From Longimicrobium sp. (GTDB taxonomy: Bacteria; Gemmatimonadota; Gemmatimonadetes; Longimicrobiales; Longimicrobiaceae): a stretch of DNA of 64,000 nt. The notes beneath the pieces are model-generated. The model was not told the origin of the DNA, did no database searches, and saw only the letters and a list, made by a program, of their open reading frames with translations. Both the position numbers and the translations under genes were made by a program. The stretch covers positions 30,762 to 94,761 of the forward strand of contig DASVWD010000223.1 in the NCBI GenBank assembly GCA_036389795.1. Direction: 5' to 3'. This document shows positions 43,722-51,327 of this stretch, one piece after another (the first letter of the stretch is position 1; each line of letters opens with the position of its first letter).

Positions 43722-44501
43722 ATGTACTTCGGCCTGGCGTTCTACCAAGCTCACGATATCCGGGAGGCGCCCGAGCATGTGGTCGCAGCTTTGGAGTCCT
43801 TGATTGGGAGATTCGTGCCTCAGGAAGTTCGCTTCCAGGGGATGTTCACCGGGACCGACAAATTCTCTCGGCTCACGAAACCGAGCGTAAAGGCGATCCG
43901 CCAACTCGAAGTCGATCTCCGCGGAGGGGTATACTCGGATCTCCTCGCGTTTGTCGGCCTGCGCTCGGCTACGGTGGCAACCCTCGGAATCGGCGTACCG
44001 AGAACGGATGGCGAGACCGTCAACGTCGAGTATGTCGCCTCTTGCGAAGAAACTGGTGATGACTCCCCGGATGTCAGGCTCGGGTTCGCGTTGAGAGACA
44101 TATTCGAACCGAGGTACGGGATTAGTCTTTGGGGAGCGTCGCACAATGATGTTTCGTCGGAACTCTCAGGGGTTCCGATCGCTCCCTGGGACCAGCCACT
44201 TCCAGAGGAAGAGGTAAATCGGCTCTCAAAAATCCAGAGGCTCCAGAAGCTTTTTGGGACGTATGCCAGAGGTGACGGCTGGGGCACTTTCCTCGGCCCG
44301 CACCTCGTAAAAGAGATGGGCGGTTTGGCGCAGATGCAGCAAGATGCTCCTGTTTCGTGCGTTGATCCGCTGCCAGGCGGAGGGGCGTACCTTCAGTTAT
44401 CACCCCGCCCGTTGCTCGTGCGCACGGAGGGGTACCGCCAGGCTGTGAAACGCTTGGGGATTTATCTCAGACCCGTCCTGCCACAGGAACTACGCGGTTA
44501 A
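43722..44501 (+). CDS. Candidate immunity protein for the RHS toxin
   Basis: 259 residues, soluble, no signal peptide, which suits a cytosolic immunity protein against a nuclease. It begins 20 bases after the RHS stop, the standard position for immunity genes. Mixed alpha/beta with no recognised family: 'MYFGLAFYQAHDIREAPEHV', 'RLTKPSVKAIRQLEVDLRGG', 'VGLRSATVATLGIG', 'YGISLWGASHNDVSSEL'. Its GC content is visibly lower than the backbone. Its stop overlaps the convergent lipoprotein stop by four bases, an exact edge for the cargo. Function is inferred from position only. Confidence 0.65.
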   Translation: MYFGLAFYQAHDIREAPEHVVAALESLIGRFVPQEVRFQGMFTGTDKFSRLTKPSVKAIRQLEVDLRGGVYSDLLAFVGLRSATVATLGIGVPRTDGETVNVEYVASCEETGDDSPDVRLGFALRDIFEPRYGISLWGASHNDVSSELSGVPIAPWDQPLPEEEVNRLSKIQRLQKLFGTYARGDGWGTFLGPHLVKEMGGLAQMQQDAPVSCVDPLPGGGAYLQLSPRPLLVRTEGYRQAVKRLGIYLRPVLPQELRG

Positions 44502-44992
44502 CGCTGTAGCGACTGCCTGTTCAACCGGTAACCTCTGGGGTCGCTCGCCGCGCGGAAGCTCGAGCGTGCCGTGGAATCGAACTTTCGAGATAACGACCGC
44601 CGGGGGACCGGCGGTGACCCGCCGGCTCCCCTCCATTGAAGCGTGACCGCGCCCCCGACGGCTGACTGCGCCCGGGCGCGGGGGACCGGCGGCTGCGATG
44701 CCCAGGGCATCATCCGCGCGCGGGCAACGCGATCCGGATGACGGGCCGCCCACTCCACCAGCCACGTGTGGAGATCGGGCAGCACCGAGTCGAGCGGTGC
44801 ACCGTCGCGGTCGACGGCCGTGACGTAGCCGCCTACCTTCGCGTTCACCTCGGGGTCGGAGATCAGGTTCTCCGCGTACAGGAGCTGCCCCACTTGGGCG
44901 GCGGCGGCCCGGCGGTCGCCGACGTCCGTCTCGCCGCGCGCGCACGCGACAGCGAACAGGAACGCGAGCGCGCAGAAGGCCGAGGCTCTCAT
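44498..44992 (-). CDS. Lipoprotein, last gene of the pilin operon
   Basis: 164 residues. Signal peptide with lipobox 'LFAVAC|ARG'. The mature part has a helix-rich segment 'QVGQLLYAENLISDPEVNAK' and 'LHTWLVEWAARHPDRVARAR', then a basic, apparently disordered tail from 'RAQSAVGG'. No known family. Its start overlaps the giant prepilin stop (ATGA). A truncated homologue lies at 37147-37404. The tail from about residue 110 shares no similarity with the remnant, so the 3' end may have been altered when cargo inserted. Confidence 0.75.
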   Translation of the reverse strand: MRASAFCALAFLFAVACARGETDVGDRRAAAAQVGQLLYAENLISDPEVNAKVGGYVTAVDRDGAPLDSVLPDLHTWLVEWAARHPDRVARARMMPWASQPPVPRARAQSAVGGAVTLQWRGAGGSPPVPRRSLSRKFDSTARSSFRAASDPRGYRLNRQSLQR

Positions 44993-47900
44993 CGGAACAC
45001 ACCTCCTCCCGGGTCGAAGCACGCACTCCCTCCCTCTCCCCTCACCAGGTCGGAGCTCCGGCCCACCGCCCCGAGGTTGTCCTTGACGACGTACGTCACC
45101 GTGATCCGCTCGCACTGGGAAGGCTCCACCTCGACGGTGGGGTCGCGCGTGGTCCGCGTCGACGTGGCTCCGCTCCCGATGTCCTCGAAGGTGAGCTCCC
45201 ACCACGCGTCCACGATCCGCCCCTCCGGGCTGTCGCCGGACCCCGTCGCGAGGAACTTCCCCTCGCCCAGGGGCTCGAGGGAGACGGATGCGGTCGGCCG
45301 CGCCTGCGCCACCACCGTCGTGTCGTAGGCGCGCTTCCACTGTCCCTTGTCGTGGTTGCGGTACGCGGAGACGCTGGTCCAGCGGTCGTAGGCGTCCTGG
45401 ACGTAGAGCGTGATCCAGACGTCGTCCGGCACCCAGTGCGGACCGCTGTCGGCGATCCCCGTTGCGTCCGCCAGGTTGATGTTGAGGACCAGGGGGTGGT
45501 TGGCGAGGTTCGGGCTCGCCGGCCAGCCGAAGGCAGACGTACCCACCGTGGTGAGGACCCGCCAGCGGCCGTCCTGCGCCTTGCCCACCGCCTCCGGGTA
45601 GTCCTGCCCGAAGGTGTAGCTTCCCCACGGCGGCGTCGTGCCGGCGTTCCCCGCGTACGTGACCGTGGCGGGCCGGTTCGGATCGTCGGTGTTGTGGAGC
45701 TTTACCCGGACCACAGCATAGGCCTCCTTGATGGGGACGTCGCCGACGGAGGGACGGAGGTCGATCTCCCACCTCGCATTGCCGTGCTCGGGGTCGCACT
45801 GGTTGTCCCACCAGACGTCGAGACACCAGTCCCTGTCGCTCCACCACCCCCGGTAGCGCCAGGCGAGCCGCGCGACCGTTGGCCGGATGGTGGTGACCTG
45901 CTGGCAGTTCGGATCGCTCATGCGGCCGGCCGCGTCGACTACGCTCAGGCAGACCTGGAAGGTCCCCAGGAGGTCGTACGCCCGCTGGACCACCGGTGTG
46001 GTCACCTCGTCGCGCGCGGTTCCCCAGGTGCCGGTGTAGACGAAGCGGCCCTGCGCGGGGTCCCACTGCTGCATGAAGAGCCCCCACGTCCAGACGTAGC
46101 GCACGATCGGCGATCCCACCGGGCTGCGCGACCTGCTGCCGTCGAACGTCGCCCACCTGCGCAGGTAGACCGGCGCGGGCGCCGTCCAGTCGGCGATCGG
46201 CCTCGACGCCCGTATGACGTTGTAGAACCCGCCCTCCGCCCGGTGCACGGCCGCGTCCTGGTCGTACACCAGGGCGCTCACGTGCAGCCCCGTGGCGGGG
46301 CCGAGCGCCCGCAGGGTGCGCGCGAGGCGGAGGGTGTCGCGCGGACCGACGTGGATGCCGCAGGCCGGGGACACCGCGCCGGGGTCCAGCTTCCCGGCAT
46401 CGGCGGAGCGGAGCTCCACGCAAAAGCTGCGGGTGCCGTTGCTGGCGTTGCGGAAGGTGAAGGAGAGCTCGCGCTCGTCCCCCTCGTCCCACTGCATCGG
46501 CGAGACGGGGAGCGCGACCCAGGCGGGGTCCGCCAGCACCAGCTCCGCCGTAACCGGGAGCGGCGCGGCGGCCGAGACGGGCGCGGGGGTGCTGCCCGCG
46601 GCGGTGAGGGTGACGACGTTGCTCCACCCCGCCAGGGCCGCGCCGGCGCCCGAGAACGCGACCGGCACCGCGGCGGCCGCCGACGGAGTCCCCGCCGCAC
46701 CCAGCGTGCGGCAGGGCGGCGGGGCCGGCTGTGGCGCCACCACCAGTCCCTCGCCGACGTTCCCCGGCTCGACCGCGACAGCGAAGCAGTACTCGACCGG
46801 GACGTTGCTCCGGTTCACGAGCGTGGCGGAATCCACGGCCGCCGCGCCGGGACGCACCGTCGCCGTCCCCGGCCAGGCGAGCGTGGGCGGCAGGTACACC
46901 GGGTTGACCGTGACCACGAGTTGCGCGGCGCCGGCGAGGGCCGGCTGACCCGCGTCGGCGGCCCGGAGCGCCACGGCGGCTTGGGCGTACCCGAGCGCCC
47001 CCGCCGGGACGGCGACGGCGATCGGCACATCGGCCGAGCCATACGCCGGCACCGCTACGGGCGCCGGATCGGCCGGGTCCGCGACCGCCGCGCCGTTCGT
47101 GGAGGTGGCCGCCAGCGTGAAGGTGCGCGGGAGGTTGCTGCGGTTCTGGAGCCGGAAGACGGCCGTGCTCCCGGTGCCGGGATCCGCGCCGCGGTCCGCC
47201 GGCGCCGCGAGGACCGGGTCGCGGTAGTCCGCCGCGGTCGTGAACTCGAAGTTGGCGCACGCGGCGTACGATGGCGCGAGCTTGTCGGTGGCGGCCAGGG
47301 CAGGAGCGGAGGTCGCCCCCGCCAGGGAGCCGCCGCGCATCCGGTAGCGCGCGCTCACCACGCGCGTCTCCGCGGGCCCGAACGGCACTTCCCCGCTCCC
47401 GGTGGACGAGACCAGGATCACTTCCGCGGCCGGCAGGACGGACGGGTCCAGGACGAGCACCCGCGGGGCGTTGGCGCCGTTGCGGACGGTCCAGGTGACG
47501 GTGAGCTCCTCGTCGGGTTTCGCGGTCTGCGCGGCCGGTGGCGTGATCGCCGGATTGGCGAGCACCGTGTTCGTCCCGATCGCGACCGCGGCCCCCGCCT
47601 GGAATTGGGGCGCCGCCCGGTCCGCCACCTGGAGCGCCGCGTCGCTGGTGCGCCCGGCTACCGCCCCGGGCTTCACCCGGTAGGTGACGGAGACCGCGAG
47701 CGCCTGACCGCGGCCGAGGGTCTGCACCCCCGTACCCGTGGAACCGACGATCTCGAGGTGCCCGGGGTCGGCCACGGAGGGAGTGACCTGGAAGCTGCGG
47801 GCCTGGTTGCTCGCGTTGCGGACCGACCAGGTGAGGCTGAACGGCGTGCCGGGGTCCGCGCTTCGCGCCGCGGGGGCCGTGATCGCGGGCGCCGCGAGGA

Positions 47901-49077
47901 CGGTGCGGGTCTCCGCGGTGAGGGCGGCCGCCGCGCGGTACGCGGGCGCGTCCGCGTCCCACGCCTCCAGCGTCGCCGTGCTGCGCGTCCCGCCGTCGAA
48001 GTCGTCCGCCAGCAGAAGGCGCGCGGTCACGGCGCGCGTCTGCCCCGGCGCGAACGGGACCCGCCCCGCGCTGGCCGTGGAGACCACCTGGAGGTGCGCC
48101 GGCGCGCTCGCCGAGAGCGAGAGTACCAGCATGCGCGCCGCGTTGGTGCGGTTGGTCACGCTCCAGGAGACGTCGAACGGCTGGCCCGCGTCCTCGACGC
48201 GGGCCGCCGGGCCGCCGAGCGCGACGGCGGGGTCGGCGAGCGCGAGTGCGGTGGAGAAGGTGAAGCTCCCGGTCGCGCTCCAGCGCTCGTCCTCCGCGTC
48301 CACGGCCCGCAGCGGGATCACCGTCGACGCGTCGGCCAGCGCGTCCGCGGCCGCCGTGTACGACACTATAACCGGCGTGGGAACGCCGGGGAGGAGGGTC
48401 AGCGGTGCCGGCGCGGCGGGGGTGGGGACGACCGTCGGGCTGCTGCTCCCCGCCTCGAAGCGGAACGTCCGCGCGACGGGGCTGCGGTTGGTGATGGTGA
48501 AGGTCTGCGTGAGCGACGACCCGGGGCGCGCGCTCTGGCTCGCGGGGCTGTCCACGCTCGGGCTCGCCAGCGCGAGCGCGTTCTCCGCCGTGTCCGGCGG
48601 CGCCGGCGGCCGCACCCCGAAGGTGTCGCTGGGCGGCGCGGGCGGCGGCTCGGCCGTGACGGCGAGCGCCGTGTCCCGCTCCTGCCCGCCGGCGTAGCAG
48701 TCCGCGCGGTTGCGGGCGACCGCGGAGGAGCGCGAGTAGTCCAGCACGCAGAGCTGGCCGGTGGGGACGTGGCGGAGGCGCAGGTAGACGCGCTCGCCGG
48801 CCACCGCCTGCGAGTCCAAGGCGATGTTGGGCGAGAGCCGGAACCCGCGCGCCTCGAGCGCCTGGAACTCCGGATAGAGCCGGTCGGTGAGGTACGCCTG
48901 CTCGTAGACGTTCGCGGCGTTGTGGAGGTCGTGCTTGAGCACCGCCTCCGCCTGGCGCACCCGCAGCGCGTGGGCGATTCCAGGCATGGTGAGCGCCAGA
49001 AGGACGGCGGCGATCACCACCGCGCCGATCAGCTCGACGAGCGTGTATCCGGCGCGGCCCCGCTCAGATGGTTGCAT
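44989..49077 (-). CDS. Giant prepilin-like adhesin (PilV-like) with repeats and PKD-like domains
   Basis: 1362 residues. The N-terminus is a prepilin: 'RGRAGYTLVELIGAVV' with cleavage after Gly10 and Glu at +5, then the hydrophobic helix. After a pilin-like region (about 20-140), seven repeats of 105-120 residues follow, each with an NRSNxxR-like core (near residues 192, 306, 419, 529, 642, 754 and 876: 'VTNRTNAARM', 'LQNRSNLPRT', 'FRNASNGTRS'). PKD-like units sit near 1010-1060 ('AYDLLGTFQVCLSVVDAAG') and 1275-1350. It has the plan of a pilus-tip adhesin such as PilV of R64: a minor pilin carrying a large exposed tail. Likely partner recognition during mating. Confidence 0.8.
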   Translation of the reverse strand: MQPSERGRAGYTLVELIGAVVIAAVLLALTMPGIAHALRVRQAEAVLKHDLHNAANVYEQAYLTDRLYPEFQALEARGFRLSPNIALDSQAVAGERVYLRLRHVPTGQLCVLDYSRSSAVARNRADCYAGGQERDTALAVTAEPPPAPPSDTFGVRPPAPPDTAENALALASPSVDSPASQSARPGSSLTQTFTITNRSPVARTFRFEAGSSSPTVVPTPAAPAPLTLLPGVPTPVIVSYTAAADALADASTVIPLRAVDAEDERWSATGSFTFSTALALADPAVALGGPAARVEDAGQPFDVSWSVTNRTNAARMLVLSLSASAPAHLQVVSTASAGRVPFAPGQTRAVTARLLLADDFDGGTRSTATLEAWDADAPAYRAAAALTAETRTVLAAPAITAPAARSADPGTPFSLTWSVRNASNQARSFQVTPSVADPGHLEIVGSTGTGVQTLGRGQALAVSVTYRVKPGAVAGRTSDAALQVADRAAPQFQAGAAVAIGTNTVLANPAITPPAAQTAKPDEELTVTWTVRNGANAPRVLVLDPSVLPAAEVILVSSTGSGEVPFGPAETRVVSARYRMRGGSLAGATSAPALAATDKLAPSYAACANFEFTTAADYRDPVLAAPADRGADPGTGSTAVFRLQNRSNLPRTFTLAATSTNGAAVADPADPAPVAVPAYGSADVPIAVAVPAGALGYAQAAVALRAADAGQPALAGAAQLVVTVNPVYLPPTLAWPGTATVRPGAAAVDSATLVNRSNVPVEYCFAVAVEPGNVGEGLVVAPQPAPPPCRTLGAAGTPSAAAAVPVAFSGAGAALAGWSNVVTLTAAGSTPAPVSAAAPLPVTAELVLADPAWVALPVSPMQWDEGDERELSFTFRNASNGTRSFCVELRSADAGKLDPGAVSPACGIHVGPRDTLRLARTLRALGPATGLHVSALVYDQDAAVHRAEGGFYNVIRASRPIADWTAPAPVYLRRWATFDGSRSRSPVGSPIVRYVWTWGLFMQQWDPAQGRFVYTGTWGTARDEVTTPVVQRAYDLLGTFQVCLSVVDAAGRMSDPNCQQVTTIRPTVARLAWRYRGWWSDRDWCLDVWWDNQCDPEHGNARWEIDLRPSVGDVPIKEAYAVVRVKLHNTDDPNRPATVTYAGNAGTTPPWGSYTFGQDYPEAVGKAQDGRWRVLTTVGTSAFGWPASPNLANHPLVLNINLADATGIADSGPHWVPDDVWITLYVQDAYDRWTSVSAYRNHDKGQWKRAYDTTVVAQARPTASVSLEPLGEGKFLATGSGDSPEGRIVDAWWELTFEDIGSGATSTRTTRDPTVEVEPSQCERITVTYVVKDNLGAVGRSSDLVRGEGGSACFDPGGGVFR

Positions 49078-49205
49078 GGGGCTCCTTCCGAGGTGGGTGG
49101 GACGGCCGGGGTGCGCGGGACGCCCCGGAAACGACCGCGGTCCGCTTCCCCGGCTGGGGTCGCGGACCGCGGAGAGGTCGGCGTGGTCGCTTCCTGGAGG
49201 CCGCA

Positions 49206-49940
49206 TCAGTCGATCCCGAAGCGCGCCTCCTCGGCCACGGGGCCGGGCGGCATGAAGTCGATCGGGTCGCGGCGCCATCCCTGGTAGAAGACCTCGTAGT
49301 GCGTGTGCGGGCCCGTGGCGAGTCCGGTGCTTCCCACCCACCCGATCACGTCCCCGCGCCGGACCGCCTGGCCCGGGCGCACGCCCAGCCGCGACAGGTG
49401 CGCGTAGCGGGTGAGGAAGCCGGAGTCGCCGTGCCGGAGGTCCACGGTCAGCCCGTAGGTAGGGTTGTCGGCCGTCGCGAACACACTCCCGTCCGCGGTC
49501 GCGTGCACCGGCGCCCCGTACGGCGCGCCGATGTCCAGCCCCACGTGCGGGATCACGCGGCGCCGGATCGGGTGGTACCGCCCGGGGCTGAACGCGCTGG
49601 TGACCACGCCGCCGGGAACCGGCGCGCCGCTGGGCACGAAGTGCAGCCACGCCTCGGCGCGCCGCGCCACCTCGGCCTCCCGCGCCCACAGCCGCGCGTA
49701 ACGTGCGCGGAATACGGCGTCCCCGGTATCCCGTCCCGGCGGCAGCAGCCCCAGCCGCGCTTCGAGGGTGTCCAACCGCGCGCCCAGGCGGTCCGCCTCC
49801 GCCCGCGCGGCAAGCAGTTCGGCCCGGCTCGGGCCCGCCGCGGCGTCCGCCGCGGGCGAACGGCCGAAGGTCCCGCCGGCGGTCGCGATCACCGCCGCGG
49901 CGGACGCGCAGGCCACCAGGGCGGTCCTGGCGCGGGTCAT
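49206..49940 (-). CDS. M23 (LytM) peptidoglycan endopeptidase
   Basis: 244 residues. A hydrophobic N-terminal signal or anchor is followed by a short coiled coil ('SRAELLAARAEADRLGARLD') and a complete LytM domain: zinc ligands in 'IPHVGLDIGAPYGAPV' (H and D) and 'GLATGPHTHYEVF' (HxH), with 'RHGDSGFLTRYAHLSRLGVR'. It should cut peptide cross-links to open the wall for the pilus or secretion machine. It lies between the adhesin and the M6-like gene, whose stop it overlaps by four bases. It may replace the missing VirB1-type lytic enzyme. Confidence 0.9.
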   Translation of the reverse strand: MTRARTALVACASAAAVIATAGGTFGRSPAADAAAGPSRAELLAARAEADRLGARLDTLEARLGLLPPGRDTGDAVFRARYARLWAREAEVARRAEAWLHFVPSGAPVPGGVVTSAFSPGRYHPIRRRVIPHVGLDIGAPYGAPVHATADGSVFATADNPTYGLTVDLRHGDSGFLTRYAHLSRLGVRPGQAVRRGDVIGWVGSTGLATGPHTHYEVFYQGWRRDPIDFMPPGPVAEEARFGID

Positions 49941-51202
49941 GACCCGGTGCGCCGCAGGGGGGCAGGGTCGGCCGGGCGCGCCGGCACCGTCACCAGCTCC
50001 GCCTCCGGGGCCCCCGCGCCGTCCGGCCAGCGCACCAGCACCCGCGATCCCCGCTCCCCGAACTGCCGGGTGAGCGGAAGCACCTGGCCCTCCCCGGCGC
50101 GGAGAACGTGCGCCTCGGTGGCGAAGAAGTGCCCGTCGGCCTTGCGCGCCACGCGGGAGACGAAGACGCGGTCGCGGTCCCGCTCAATCAGCCAGAACCC
50201 CGCGCCGGACGCGAGGTCCTGCAGCGGGTACAGGAGCGCCTTCCCGTCCGCGACCCCCGTCGTCCCGGCCGCCAGGACCGGCTCGACCGGGAGCCAGCCG
50301 AGGCGCGCGCGGGCGAGTGAAGAGACGCCGCGCGGGAAGGTGGAGGGGAAGAACCGCTCGCCGGGATCGAGACCGAGCCCGTCAAGCCAGAGCCCGACCG
50401 CGGGGCGGACGTCGGCCACCTCGCTCCGGGACAGGGAGAGGACGTGGATCGGCCCGCTCCGGAGCGCGCCGGCCGGGGTCGGGACGGGGAAATCCTGTCT
50501 GAGCGTCACGCTTGGAAACGAGGCGTCGGTCTCCACCACCAGGATCACGAAGTCCAGCCGCCCGTCGTCGTCGCGGGAGGCAGGGATTCCGTCCGGGCCG
50601 TCGTTGTCGAAGCGGGAGAGGTCGGACCGCTCGGCGGCGGTCTGCAGCACGGCCTGCGCGAACTCCATCAGCTCGCGCGGCGCCGCGCTCGCCGGGAGGA
50701 CGTTCGGCCGCGAGTCCACCAGCGAGGGCAGGACCTCGAAGGTGGGGCGGAAGAGACCCCCGGAGACGTCGCGCATCTGCTCCACCAGCGTCGGCCCGGA
50801 GGCGCCCGGGTCCGCGCCGAAGAACTCGCGCGTGAGCGCCGCGTCGTCGCGCAGCGGGATGCGGGGACCGAGCGAGACCGGGATCACGAGCCCGTGCACC
50901 GGCCCGATCCCCGCCATCCCGGCGCCCGGGAGCGGGGCGGTCCCCTGGCCGGCGGTGAGCCCGGCGGGCATCCCCGGCGCCCCCGCCACCGGCGCGGAGC
51001 TCGGCCGCCCGGCCGGCGAGGCGGGAACGGCGGGCGTCGCCCGGAGGGTGCCGGCGTCGGCGCCCGGGAGCGGGCCCGGGGAGAGGAATGGGCCCTCCGA
51101 GGCGCGGAACGCGCCGCCGCCCGCGCCGCAGCCGGAGAGCACGGCCAGGGCGCACACGACGGCCGCCGGACGGAGGGCCCGGACGAGGAGAAGGTGGGGC
51201 AT
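49937..51202 (-). CDS. M6 peptidase-like lipoprotein lacking the zinc motif
   Basis: 421 residues. The lipobox is 'LAVLSGC'. The middle resembles immune-inhibitor A (M6) peptidases: 'LREFFFG'-like 'ALTREFFGADPG', 'VSGGLFRPTFEVLP', then 'RFDNDGPDGIPASRDDDGRL' with 'DFVILVVET', and later 'LARARLGWLPVEPV' and 'YPLQDLASGAGFWLIERDRD'. Where true M6 enzymes have HExxHxxGLPD, this reads 'AVGLWLDGLGLDPG', with no zinc-binding His. It is therefore probably an inactive binding protein. First gene of the pilin operon, divergent from pilT. Confidence 0.65.
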   Translation of the reverse strand: MPHLLLVRALRPAAVVCALAVLSGCGAGGGAFRASEGPFLSPGPLPGADAGTLRATPAVPASPAGRPSSAPVAGAPGMPAGLTAGQGTAPLPGAGMAGIGPVHGLVIPVSLGPRIPLRDDAALTREFFGADPGASGPTLVEQMRDVSGGLFRPTFEVLPSLVDSRPNVLPASAAPRELMEFAQAVLQTAAERSDLSRFDNDGPDGIPASRDDDGRLDFVILVVETDASFPSVTLRQDFPVPTPAGALRSGPIHVLSLSRSEVADVRPAVGLWLDGLGLDPGERFFPSTFPRGVSSLARARLGWLPVEPVLAAGTTGVADGKALLYPLQDLASGAGFWLIERDRDRVFVSRVARKADGHFFATEAHVLRAGEGQVLPLTRQFGERGSRVLVRWPDGAGAPEAELVTVPARPADPAPLRRTGS

Positions 51203-51235
51203 CTGCAGGGAAGTTTCGGCGTGGGGCGGCCGCGC

Positions 51236-51261
51236 GAACCGTCCGCGCGGGTGAGCGGTAC
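51236..51261 (+). promoter_or_regulatory. Conserved transfer element, copy 4 (pilT)
   Basis: Plus strand GAACCGTCCGCG ... GAGCGGTAC. It is the same element as at 24094 and 31670 read in the pilT direction, with both outer blocks kept (GAACCGT and CGGTA) at the same spacing. It ends 66 bases before the pilT ATG and 34 bases from the divergent M6-like gene. It is less similar than the other copies. Confidence 0.5.
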
Positions 51262-51327
51262 ATGGGCTGGTACCCCGGGTGCATTCCGCCGGACGACGCG
51301 CCCGGTCCCCGCCCTCCGCCGCTCCGC

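Noticed and set aside
45352..49287. 1311-residue open frame opposite the giant prepilin
   Set aside because: The minus-strand prepilin has a leader, repeats and PKD-like domains. The plus frame has only GC-biased composition.
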